Assembly: GCA_934457235.1 (NCBI GenBank)
Contig: CAKSHT010000089.1
Coordinates: forward strand, 1-9,485
Direction: 5' to 3'
DNA from: an uncultured Oscillospiraceae bacterium
Lineage (GTDB): Bacteria; Bacillota; Clostridia; Oscillospirales; Ruminococcaceae
DNA length: 9,485 bases
Part shown: positions 1 through 6,774 of the stretch, piece by piece
How the letters are laid out: the number at the start of each line of letters is the position of its first letter
Numbering within the stretch: position 1 is the stretch's first letter
Notes under the pieces: model-generated
Told to the model about the DNA's origin: nothing
Database searches by the model: none
Seen by the model: only the letters and a program-made list of their open reading frames with translations
Made by a program: the position numbers and the translations under genes

Positions 1-201
1 ATGAAAGTTACAAAGGATACTATTATAGGCGATATTCTCGACATCAACGCAGAGGCTGCTGCTCCTATTTTCTTCGGCATGGGAATGCACTGCCTGGGCT
101 GCCCGGCTTCCCGCGGCGAGACCGTTGAGCAGGCGTGCATGGTTCACGGCGTGGACGCTGACGAGATCGTAGAGCAGCTCAACGCAGTCATCGGCGAGTA
201 A
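1..201 (+). CDS. DUF1858 / redox-disulfide domain small protein
   Basis: A 66-residue single-domain protein of the DUF1858 family (the 'hybrid-cluster-protein-associated redox disulfide' type). The sequence shows the family's central signature, a glycine-rich GMGMHCLGCP segment with a CxxC pair at Cys31 and Cys34, followed by ET-V-E-Q-A and a third cysteine at Cys46 just before the conserved His-Gly (residues 49-50). There is no signal peptide or membrane segment, so it is cytoplasmic. The family is common in anaerobes, sometimes fused or adjacent to hybrid cluster proteins; its biochemical role is not established, and a thiol redox or metal-binding function is inferred from the cysteines. 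The ATG is the first base of the window, so its ribosome binding site cannot be seen and a start further upstream cannot be excluded, although the length and N-terminus fit the family. Its stop codon overlaps the trmK start (TAATG), implying translational coupling. Confidence 0.88.
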   Translation: MKVTKDTIIGDILDINAEAAAPIFFGMGMHCLGCPASRGETVEQACMVHGVDADEIVEQLNAVIGE

Positions 202-860
202 TGGTAAAACTTACGGGCAGGCTGAGCGCCGCCGCCGGACTCTGCCGCAGCGGCGTCACCGTCTGCGACGTAGGCACCGACCACGCGCTGCTCGCCTGCT
301 GGCTTGCGCAGAACGGCGCCAGTTCCGTAATAGCTTCCGACGTAAGGGAGGGACCCCTGGACGCCGCGCGCCGCACCATCGCGGAGCAGGGCGTCAGCAA
401 TGTAACGGCGGTACTCTCCGACGGTCTGGACAGGATAGACTTCGCCGACGACGTAGTTATATGCGGCATGGGCGGCGAGCTTATCATGAGGATAATATCC
501 GGGTGCAGATTCCTGTCTGAGGATACCCGGTTCATTCTACAGCCCATGACCAAGGCAGAGAACCTGCGCAGGGAGCTTTGCCGCCACGGCTTCGAAATAA
601 TGGAGGAGCGCACCGCAAAGGACGCAGGGCGCTTCTATTCCGTCATGCTGGTGAGATACACCGGCGCCGTTTCCGAGCCGGACGAGCTGTACTGCTATTG
701 CGGGAGGATAACCGACCCGCTCATGCTCCGGCACATCGCCGGAAAGCTGGAAAAGAACGCCGCCGGAATGGAGCGCTCTCCCGCGGACAGCGCCCGCGCC
801 GGAGAACTACGCGCGCTTGCGGCGGAGATAACCGCGCTGGCGCATAAATACGAAAATTAA
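201..860 (+). CDS. trmK: tRNA (adenine(22)-N(1))-methyltransferase TrmK
   Basis: This 219-residue protein matches the TrmK (YqfN) family, which uses S-adenosylmethionine to methylate N1 of adenine 22 in the D-arm region of tRNA. Visible motifs are the SAM-binding motif I DVGTDH (residues 23-28), an acidic residue ending the second strand (Asp47), SDGL (73-76), the family hallmark GMGG (89-92) after a hydrophobic strand, and LQPM (113-116), equivalent to LQPN in Bacillus. The C-terminal ~60 residues are helical and charged, as expected for the family's coiled-coil domain. The length is slightly below the usual 225-240. The start at 201 overlaps the preceding stop by one base and has no good Shine-Dalgarno of its own, so coupling is likely; the N-terminus VKLTGRL aligns with the family's usual opening. 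It sits ten bases before a NIF3-family gene, the same pairing known in Bacillus (yqfN-yqfO), which supports the assignment. Confidence 0.93.
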   Translation: MVKLTGRLSAAAGLCRSGVTVCDVGTDHALLACWLAQNGASSVIASDVREGPLDAARRTIAEQGVSNVTAVLSDGLDRIDFADDVVICGMGGELIMRIISGCRFLSEDTRFILQPMTKAENLRRELCRHGFEIMEERTAKDAGRFYSVMLVRYTGAVSEPDELYCYCGRITDPLMLRHIAGKLEKNAAGMERSPADSARAGELRALAAEITALAHKYEN

Positions 861-870
861 CGGAGGCATT

Positions 871-1647
871 ATGCCAGTAACAGTAGGGCAGGTGCTGGGA
901 TTCCTGAACACCATCGCGCCGCTTTCCACGGCGGAGAGCTACGATAACGTGGGGCTTCTCACCGGAAGCGCTATGGAGAACGTCACGGGGATCGCCGCAT
1001 GTCTTGACATAACCGAAGAAATAATAAACGAAGCGCGTTCCAAGAACGCAAATCTCATCGTGTCGCACCACCCGGTGATATTCCACCCGCTGAAGCGCGT
1101 GCTTGCGGGGACTCCCGTGTACTCGCTGGTGCGCAACGATATCAGCGCCATCGCCATACATACGAATTTCGACATGTGCGAGGCGGGCGTGAACGATACG
1201 CTTATGGAGCTTCTGGGCTGGGAGAGCGTGGGAGTCCTGGAGCAGACGCAGCCGAACGGTCTTGGCATCGGCGGCATCGCGGAGCTTCCGCTCGGATTCA
1301 CCGCAAAGGCTCTCGCGGAGCACTGCAAGAAGTCCCTGGACCTTGAAAGCGTGAAGTACTGCGAGGGCGATACGCACGCGATAACGCGCATTGGCGTGTG
1401 CTCCGGCTCCGGCGGTGATCTGCTGGCTCAGGCGAGGGAGCTTGGCTGCCAGGCGCTTGTCACCGGCGACGTTAAGCACTCCGTGTGGATAGAAGCCGTG
1501 AACTCCGGTATGGCGCTCATCGACGCCGGACATTACGGTACCGAGAAGTGCGCTTCGCACCGCATCGCAGGTCTGCTCAGCCGCGCGTTCCCGGAGGTCC
1601 CGGTGTTCACGCCGGACGTGGAGCACGAGCCGTGCAGGTACGTGTGA
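871..1647 (+). CDS. NIF3 / YbgI-type dinuclear metal centre protein
   Basis: A 258-residue NIF3-like protein (DUF34/GTP cyclohydrolase I type 2 family). Metal-ligand motifs are clear: SHHP at residues 65-68, H97-T-N-F-D101, and near the C-terminus D-A-G-H221-Y-G-T-E225. The opening segment with ESYDNVGLL (22-30) is also characteristic. Family members form hexameric rings with two metal ions per subunit; the true reaction is unsettled, and the GTP cyclohydrolase label should be treated with caution. The length equals the short E. coli YbgI form and lacks the ~100-residue PII/CutA-like insert of Bacillus YqfO, so the two metal-site halves are joined by only a modest linker. CGGAGG at 861-866 is a good ribosome binding site for the ATG. 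Its position directly after trmK is conserved in Firmicutes, suggesting co-transcription. The downstream edge abuts a MITE-like element. Confidence 0.93.
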   Translation: MPVTVGQVLGFLNTIAPLSTAESYDNVGLLTGSAMENVTGIAACLDITEEIINEARSKNANLIVSHHPVIFHPLKRVLAGTPVYSLVRNDISAIAIHTNFDMCEAGVNDTLMELLGWESVGVLEQTQPNGLGIGGIAELPLGFTAKALAEHCKKSLDLESVKYCEGDTHAITRIGVCSGSGGDLLAQARELGCQALVTGDVKHSVWIEAVNSGMALIDAGHYGTEKCASHRIAGLLSRAFPEVPVFTPDVEHEPCRYV

Positions 1648-1655
1648 TATTCTAA

Positions 1656-1673
1656 GGCAACACCGCACAATTA
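1656..1673 (+). repeat. Left terminal inverted repeat of the MITE-like element
   Basis: Reads GGCAACACCGCACAATTA. Its reverse complement matches 1810-1827 at 17 of 18 positions, the only difference being the seventh base from the inner end. The outermost 11 bases are identical between the two ends. Confidence 0.8.
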
Positions 1674-1737
1674 ACATCTGGTGATTTTGTCGCATGCTTG
1701 CTTGCATATTTCCCATCATATTGCACAATTCTTCCTA

Positions 1738-1755
1738 GCAAGGCGACAGCCTTGC
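1738..1755 (+). repeat. Central hairpin of the MITE-like element
   Basis: GCAAGGC, loop GACA, GCCTTGC: a perfect 7-bp stem at the middle of the palindromic element. No T-run follows (GTCGTCC), so it is not a convincing terminator for the upstream NIF3 gene, although it would be the tip of the folded element in RNA. Confidence 0.65.
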
Positions 1756-1809
1756 GTCGTCCTCATTGTACAATCTGACGAAAAATCTGACCGCGCAATC
1801 ATACGACAA

Positions 1810-1827
1810 TAATTATGCGGTGTTGCC
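1810..1827 (-). repeat. Right terminal inverted repeat of the MITE-like element
   Basis: Reads TAATTATGCGGTGTTGCC on the + strand and is the inverted partner of 1656-1673. It ends 28 bases before the rqcH start codon, just ahead of that gene's ribosome binding site. Confidence 0.8.
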
Positions 1828-1837
1828 CTAATTTACC

Positions 1838-1845
1838 GAAAGGAG
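1838..1845 (+). promoter_or_regulatory. Ribosome binding site selecting the TTG start of rqcH
   Basis: GAAAGGAG lies with its last base ten nucleotides before TTG at 1856. No ATG or GTG occurs at a suitable distance in this frame, and the TTG gives the family's expected N-terminus, so this site decides the start. Confidence 0.75.
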
Positions 1846-1855
1846 CTGAGTAACT

Positions 1856-3616
1856 TTGTCACTTGACGGAGCGTTTCTTCATATCGTCGCCAACGAGCTT
1901 CAGCCGCTGGTCGGCGCCAGGGTGGACAAGGTGTATCAGCCTTCCAGGGAGGAAATAGTAGTATCCCTGCGCACCTACCGCGACGGCGGAAAGAAAATAG
2001 TGCTCTCCGCCAACAGCGTCAGCGCCCGGTTGAACCTTACATCCGCGGCATTCGAAAATCCACAGCAGCCGCCGATGTTCTGCATGCTGATGAGAAAGCA
2101 CCTTTCCGGCGGCAAGCTCATGGCGATACGCCAGGACGGTCTGGAGCGCATTGTCGCTCTGGATTTCGAGTGCACCAATGAAATAGGCGACATCGTGACG
2201 AATACCATCATCGCAGAGATAATGGGACGTCACAGTAACATAATCCTCGTCCGGGACGGGCGCGTTATCGACAGCGTGAAGCGCATAACGGACGATATAT
2301 CCTCCGTGCGCCGGGTGCTGCCGGGAATACGGTACGAAGCGCCGCCGCGCCAGGACAGGCTGTGCCTGCTGGACTGCGAACCGGAGCAGGTGCTGGGCGC
2401 GATAGCGGATTCCCCGGAGCGGCTCTGCAAAAAGCTTTCCGCAGTGCTGGAGGGCGTTTCACCCATTCTCACCCGTGAGATCGCGTGGTACTCCGCAAAG
2501 GACGTGGACGCCGTGTGCAACGCGCTCTCCGACAGCGCCAAGGACAGACTGCGCTTCATTCTGGGGCGGGTGAAGTCCGCGCTTTCCGGCGGTGAATGCA
2601 GCTTCACAGTAGTTTCAGAGCCGGGCGGCAGGAAAAAGGATTTCTGCTTCATCAATATCGAGCAGTATTCCACGTCCATGGTGATAAGCCGCGAGAATTC
2701 CGCGAACGAACTGCTTGACGGGTTCTTCGCCTCCCAGGACAGGACGGAGCGCACCAGACAGCGCGCCCACGACCTGCTGAAACTCCTTATTAACAGCTAT
2801 GAGCGCGTTTCAAGGAAGCTGGAATTACAGAAGAAGGAACTCGCGGAGTGCTCCGGGCGGGAGGCTTTCCGAGTCCGGGGCGACCTTATAAACGCGAACA
2901 TCTGGCGTCTTGAAAAGGGACAGACCAAGGCGGTCCTGGAGGACTTCACCACTGGGGAGCCGGTAGAGATACAGCTTGACCCGCGGCTGACCCCGGCGCA
3001 GAACGCCCAGAAGTACTACACCGAGTACCGTAAGCTGGACACCGCCGAAAAGAAGCTTACGGAGCTTATCGCAAAGGGACAGCAGGAGCTTGTCTACATC
3101 GACAGTGTATTTGACGCCGCAAGCCGCACCGACAGCGAAATGGATCTCGCCGAGATACGCCGGGAGCTTCGCGAGCAGGGCTATCTGAAAGGCGGCGTAC
3201 GCGCGGACGAAAAGGTTAAGAAAACCTCCGACCCGCTGCGCTTCCGCTCCAGCGAGGGTTTTGAGATACTCGTCGGCAGGAACAACCGCCAGAACGACCA
3301 GCTCACTTTAAAGACCGCAAAAGCCACGGATATATGGCTGCACACCCAGGGTATTGCGGGTTCGCACGTGATAATCCGCACCGGGGGGAAGCAGCCCGGA
3401 GAACAGACACTGTTTGAAGCCGCGCAGCTGGCGGCGTTCCATTCCAAGGGGCGCAGCGGCTCCGGAGTTCCGGTGGATTACGTTGCGGTGAAGTTCGTCA
3501 AGAAGCCCGCGGGTGCAAAGCCCGGCATGGTGATATTCACGAACAACCGCACGCTGTACGTCACCCCGGACGAAAATCTTGTCAATTCATTGAAGGCTGA
3601 TAACGCAAAAGCGTAA
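1856..3616 (+). CDS. rqcH: RqcH / NFACT family ribosome quality-control protein
   Basis: A 586-residue NFACT protein, the bacterial homologue of Rqc2/NEMF. RqcH binds 50S subunits carrying stalled peptidyl-tRNA and recruits tRNA-Ala to add C-terminal alanine tails that mark the peptide for degradation; older annotations call it fibronectin-binding protein A. The NFACT-N domain opens with SLDGAF (2-7) and contains GLERI (95-99) and the strongly conserved EIMGRHSNI (121-129). A helical HhH-like segment lies near 188-215 and charged coiled-coil helices near 295-435. The NFACT-R domain follows from about 459, with VGRNNRQND, DIWLHTQGIAGSHVII (from about 492) and VKKPAGAKPGMV. The TTG start is supported by a good ribosome binding site and by the family N-terminus. 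In B. subtilis the functionally important pair is Asp97-Arg98; here the same positions read Glu97-Arg98. There is no signal peptide, which argues for a cytoplasmic role and not an adhesin. It is followed 35 bases later by valS. Confidence 0.94.
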   Translation: MSLDGAFLHIVANELQPLVGARVDKVYQPSREEIVVSLRTYRDGGKKIVLSANSVSARLNLTSAAFENPQQPPMFCMLMRKHLSGGKLMAIRQDGLERIVALDFECTNEIGDIVTNTIIAEIMGRHSNIILVRDGRVIDSVKRITDDISSVRRVLPGIRYEAPPRQDRLCLLDCEPEQVLGAIADSPERLCKKLSAVLEGVSPILTREIAWYSAKDVDAVCNALSDSAKDRLRFILGRVKSALSGGECSFTVVSEPGGRKKDFCFINIEQYSTSMVISRENSANELLDGFFASQDRTERTRQRAHDLLKLLINSYERVSRKLELQKKELAECSGREAFRVRGDLINANIWRLEKGQTKAVLEDFTTGEPVEIQLDPRLTPAQNAQKYYTEYRKLDTAEKKLTELIAKGQQELVYIDSVFDAASRTDSEMDLAEIRRELREQGYLKGGVRADEKVKKTSDPLRFRSSEGFEILVGRNNRQNDQLTLKTAKATDIWLHTQGIAGSHVIIRTGGKQPGEQTLFEAAQLAAFHSKGRSGSGVPVDYVAVKFVKKPAGAKPGMVIFTNNRTLYVTPDENLVNSLKADNAKA

Positions 3617-3651
3617 ACATAAACCCTAAAAAACGAAAGGACAACATTGCA

Positions 3652-6285
3652 ATGAGAAAGGAACTTGCAAAGACCTACGCCCCGAAGGAATTCGAGGACC
3701 GTATCTATCATAACTGGGAGGAAAAGGGCTATTTCCACGCTGAGATAGACCCCAAGAAGAAGCCCTACACCATCGTTATCCCTCCGCCAAACATAACCGG
3801 ACAGCTCCACATGGGCCACGCGCTTGACAACACCCTCCAGGATATCCTTATCCGCTGGAGAAGAATGCAGGGATATTCCGCACTGTGGCTTCCTGGCACC
3901 GACCACGCTTCCATCGCCACTGAAGCCAAGATAGTCGGCAAGATGAAGGAAGAGGGTCTGACCAAGGAGCAGATAGGACGCGAGGAGTTCCTCAAGCGCG
4001 CATGGGACTGGAAGCGCGTTTACGGCGGCCGTATCGTTCAGCAGCTCAAGAAGCTCGGAAGCTCCTGCGACTGGCAGCGCGAGCGCTTCACCCTCGACGA
4101 GGGCTGCTCCAGAGCCGTTCAGAAAGTATTCATGGATCTCTATAACAAGGGACTCATCTACCACGGCGTAAGAATGATAAACTGGTGCCCGAACTGCAAG
4201 ACCTCCATCTCCGATATCGAGTGCGAGTACGAGGAGCAGGACGGATTCTTCTGGCACATCAACTATCCCCTGGCGGACGGCTCCGGCTTCGTTGAGATTG
4301 CCACCACCCGTCCCGAAACGCTGCTCGGCGACTCTGCGCTGGCGGTGAACCCCAACGACGACCGCTACAAGGATATCGTCGGCAAGATGGTGAAGCTTCC
4401 GCTCACCGACCGCGAGATTCCGATAATCGCCGACGATTATGTTGACGTTGAGTTCGGTACCGGCGTAGTTAAGATAACCCCGGCGCACGACCCCAACGAC
4501 TTCATGGTAGGTCAGCGCCACGACCTTCCCGTGATCTCCATGATGAACGACGACGCGACTATCAGCGCCGACGTCGGCGGAAAGTACGCAGGCATGGACA
4601 GATACGAAGCAAGAAAGCAGATGGTCGCAGACCTTGAGGCGCAGGGACTTCTCGTCAGGGTAGAGCCGCACAGGCACAACGTCGGCTGCTGCCAGCGCTG
4701 CGGTACTACCGTAGAGCCGAGAGCGTCCCTCCAGTGGTTCGTTTCCATGAAGGAGCTTGCACAGCCCGCTATCGACGTTGTAAAGTCCGGTGAGCTGCGC
4801 TATATTCCGAAGCGCTTTGAGAACGGATACCTCTACTGGATGGAGAATATCCGCGACTGGTGCATCTCCAGACAGCTCTGGTGGGGTCACAGGATCCCGG
4901 CGTACTACTGCCAGAATCCCTCCTGCAAGCACACCGCCATCTCCCTCGACCCGCTGGAGAAGTGCCCGAAGTGCGGCGCTCCCGTAAAGCAGGACGAGGA
5001 CACCCTCGATACATGGTTCAGCTCCGCGCTGTGGCCGTTCTCCACCCTCGGCTGGCCGGACAAGACCCCGGAGATGGACTACTTCTATCCGACAAACACC
5101 CTGGTAACAGGTTACGACATCATTCCGTTCTGGGTAGCGAGAATGATATTCTCCGGTCTGGAGCACACCGGTCAGAAGCCATTCAAGGACGTTCTTATCC
5201 ACGGTCTGGTGCGCGACGAGCAGGGACGCAAGATGTCCAAGTCCCTGGGCAACGGCGTTGACCCGCTGGAGATAATCGACAAATACGGCGCGGACGCGCT
5301 CCGTCTGACCCTCGTAACTGGCAACGCTCCCGGCAACGACATGCGCTGGACGGAAACCAAGGTAACTAATTCCAGAAACTTCGCGAACAAGCTCTGGAAC
5401 GCTTCCCGCTACATTCTGATGAATCTCCCGGAGGATTTCGGCACACCGGTTCTCCCGGAGGACCTCCCCATCGAGGACAAGTGGGTGCTCAGCCTGTATA
5501 ACGATACAGTAAAGAGCGTTACCTCCAACCTTGAGGCATTCGAGCTTGGCGTTGCAGTACAGAACCTCACCGACTTCATCTGGGACGTTTACTGCGACTG
5601 GTACATTGAGCTCACAAAGCCGCGTATCGCCGAGGGCGGAGCTTCCGCGCTGGCTGCGCAGAACGTACTGGTTTACATCATGCAGGGCATTCTGAAGCTG
5701 CTGCACCCGTTCATGCCGTTCATCACCGAGGAGATATGGCAGTCCATGCCCGGCACCGAGAGCGAGAGCATTATGGTTGCCAAGTGGTGCGAGTACGACG
5801 GGAAGCTGCACTTCGGCGAGGCCGCCGAGGAGTTCAGCCGTGTTGTCAATGCCATCAGGGCTATCAGAGTTCAGCGCAACGAACTGAACGTACCTCCGTC
5901 AAAGAAGGTAACGATGACCGTTGAAACACAGTACACCGCGCTGTTCAGCGACTGCCGCAGATTCTTTGAGAAGCTTGCGGGCGCCGGTGAATTCACCGTA
6001 ACTGAAAAGGCTGAGGTTTCCGAGGGCATGATGACCGTTGTAACTGACTCCGCCCGCGTATTCATTCCGATGGGCGAACTCGTTGACAAGGACAAGGAGC
6101 TTGCGCGCCTTGACAAGGAAAAGAAAGCCGCTGAAAAGGATATCGAATTCCTCTCCAAGAAGCTGAACAATCCGGGCTTCATCGCAAAGGCGCCGGCACA
6201 GCAGATAGAGAACGAGCGCACCAAGCTCGCAAAGGCGGAAGAGAAGCTGGCGAAGATAACCGCTTCCATCGAAGGCTTAAAGTAA
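3652..6285 (+). CDS. valS: Valyl-tRNA synthetase
   Basis: An 877-residue class Ia aminoacyl-tRNA synthetase that charges tRNA-Val with valine using ATP, in the cytoplasm. The catalytic HIGH motif reads HMGH (53-56) after PPPNITG, and the KMSKS loop is exact (527-531). The CP1 editing domain, which hydrolyses mischarged Thr-tRNA-Val, shows TTRPETLLGD (218-227) and GTGVVKITPAHDPNDF (269-284) with the expected Asp280. Cysteine clusters fit zinc-binding knuckles: C179/C182 with C346-C350, and a ribbon at C420, C425, C438, C441. The anticodon-binding domain is followed by a ValRS-specific C-terminal coiled coil (about 808-876). The length equals the Bacillus enzyme (about 880), so it is complete. 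GAAAGGA at 3635-3641 precedes the ATG. No T-box leader fits in the 35-base gap, so any T-box control would have to act further upstream; none is visible. Its stop overlaps the next gene's start (TAATG). Confidence 0.98.
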   Translation: MRKELAKTYAPKEFEDRIYHNWEEKGYFHAEIDPKKKPYTIVIPPPNITGQLHMGHALDNTLQDILIRWRRMQGYSALWLPGTDHASIATEAKIVGKMKEEGLTKEQIGREEFLKRAWDWKRVYGGRIVQQLKKLGSSCDWQRERFTLDEGCSRAVQKVFMDLYNKGLIYHGVRMINWCPNCKTSISDIECEYEEQDGFFWHINYPLADGSGFVEIATTRPETLLGDSALAVNPNDDRYKDIVGKMVKLPLTDREIPIIADDYVDVEFGTGVVKITPAHDPNDFMVGQRHDLPVISMMNDDATISADVGGKYAGMDRYEARKQMVADLEAQGLLVRVEPHRHNVGCCQRCGTTVEPRASLQWFVSMKELAQPAIDVVKSGELRYIPKRFENGYLYWMENIRDWCISRQLWWGHRIPAYYCQNPSCKHTAISLDPLEKCPKCGAPVKQDEDTLDTWFSSALWPFSTLGWPDKTPEMDYFYPTNTLVTGYDIIPFWVARMIFSGLEHTGQKPFKDVLIHGLVRDEQGRKMSKSLGNGVDPLEIIDKYGADALRLTLVTGNAPGNDMRWTETKVTNSRNFANKLWNASRYILMNLPEDFGTPVLPEDLPIEDKWVLSLYNDTVKSVTSNLEAFELGVAVQNLTDFIWDVYCDWYIELTKPRIAEGGASALAAQNVLVYIMQGILKLLHPFMPFITEEIWQSMPGTESESIMVAKWCEYDGKLHFGEAAEEFSRVVNAIRAIRVQRNELNVPPSKKVTMTVETQYTALFSDCRRFFEKLAGAGEFTVTEKAEVSEGMMTVVTDSARVFIPMGELVDKDKELARLDKEKKAAEKDIEFLSKKLNNPGFIAKAPAQQIENERTKLAKAEEKLAKITASIEGLK

Positions 6286-6764
6286 TGGAGATACGCCGCA
6301 TGGAGCCGCAGGAAGCCGACGAGGTGGCGCGGCTCTATGTAAGGAGCTGGCAGGCGGGATACAGGGGGCTTCTCCCGCAGTATTACCTTGACCTGCTCTC
6401 TCCGGAGCGCTGGCGGGACAGTTTTGCTGGTCTCCCCGGCAGCTTCGTGCTGACCGAGGGCGGCGTCATCGCGGGGCACTCCTGCGCACGCCCGGCGGCG
6501 GACGAAAAAATGCCCGGCTGGGGCGAGGTGCATACGCTGTACGTCCTGCCGGAATACTGGGGCAGGGGCTTCGGCACGGCGCTGCTGGACAATTCGGTGG
6601 AGTGGCTGCACTCGCAGGGCTTCCGCCGGGTGTACCTCTGGGCGCTTGAAACCAACGTCCGCGCCCGCAGATTATACGAGAAATACGGCTTCGCGCCGAC
6701 CAGCGACGAGCTTATCTGCCAGGTCGGAAACGCCGAAGTCAGGGATATACGATATATTATGTAA
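6285..6764 (+). CDS. GNAT family N-acetyltransferase
   Basis: A 159-residue single-domain GNAT protein that should transfer an acetyl group from acetyl-CoA to an amine; the substrate cannot be told. The N-terminal helix region with YVRSWQAGYRGLLP (18-31) is typical of a large subfamily of small bacterial GNATs. Motif A is seen as the strand VHTLYVLPEYW (82-92) and the pyrophosphate-binding GRGFGTALL (93-101); the canonical Gln/Arg before the loop is Trp92. Motif B includes LETNVRARRLYEKYGF (121-136) with the usual Asn124, Tyr131 and Gly-Phe. The start overlaps the valS stop by one base and lacks a strong independent ribosome binding site, so translation is probably coupled to valS. Ribosomal-protein or antibiotic acetylation are both possible but unsupported. 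Confidence 0.9.
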   Translation: MEIRRMEPQEADEVARLYVRSWQAGYRGLLPQYYLDLLSPERWRDSFAGLPGSFVLTEGGVIAGHSCARPAADEKMPGWGEVHTLYVLPEYWGRGFGTALLDNSVEWLHSQGFRRVYLWALETNVRARRLYEKYGFAPTSDELICQVGNAEVRDIRYIM

Positions 6765-6770
6765 AGGGGG
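6763..6770 (+). promoter_or_regulatory. Ribosome binding site selecting the ATG at 6775
   Basis: AAAGGGGG overlaps the end of the GNAT gene and lies four bases before ATG 6775. It supports that start over the open frame's extension back to 6646, which would lie wholly inside the GNAT gene, and over the ATG at 6784, which would be 13 bases away. Confidence 0.65.
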
Positions 6771-6774
6771 CAGC

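Larger units (their letters stand above)
1652..1831. mobile_element. MITE-like palindromic element with CTAA flanking repeat
   Basis: Almost the whole 208-base gap between the NIF3 gene and rqcH is one palindromic element. It begins GGCAACACCGCACAATTA (1656-1673) and ends TAATTATGCGGTGTTGCC (1810-1827), inverted copies matching at 17 of 18 positions. CTAA is found immediately outside both ends (1652-1655 and 1828-1831), as a target-site duplication would be. A second inverted pair lies inside: 1687-1701 against 1795-1809, matching at 13 of 15. At the centre is a perfect 7-bp hairpin, 1738-1755, with a GACA loop. The element is visibly more AT-rich than the neighbouring genes and has no open reading frame of note. 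Together this fits a miniature inverted-repeat transposable element mobilised in trans; the parent transposase family cannot be named from the window. An alternative is a non-mobile structured intergenic repeat. Confidence 0.72.

Noticed and set aside
721..1728. A 335-codon open frame on the - strand opposite trmK and the NIF3 gene
   Set aside because: It is antisense to two clear genes, begins inside the MITE-like element, and its translation is Arg/His/Ala-rich with no family features.
1648..1855. Small RNA, tRNA or riboswitch in the gap before rqcH
   Set aside because: The structure is explained by nested inverted repeats with a flanking duplication. No tRNA cloverleaf landmarks or known riboswitch core were recognised.
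1856..3616. RqcH as a surface fibronectin-binding adhesin
   Set aside because: The old family name suggests this, but there is no signal peptide, anchor or membrane segment, and the NFACT-N/NFACT-R architecture matches ribosome quality-control proteins.
3617..3651. Possible T-box leader for valS
   Set aside because: The gap is only 35 bases with no specifier stem or TGGN-type T-box sequence. I also saw none in the 1648-1855 gap.
3478..5811. A 777-codon open frame on the - strand opposite valS
   Set aside because: It lies entirely antisense to the well-supported rqcH end and valS. Its translation shows no recognisable domain, and long antisense frames arise readily opposite GC-rich genes with biased codon use.
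6646..6774. N-terminal extension of the nucleotidyltransferase to an upstream ATG
   Set aside because: The extension lies inside the GNAT gene, is low-complexity, and a good ribosome binding site precedes ATG 6775, which gives the family's expected N-terminus.
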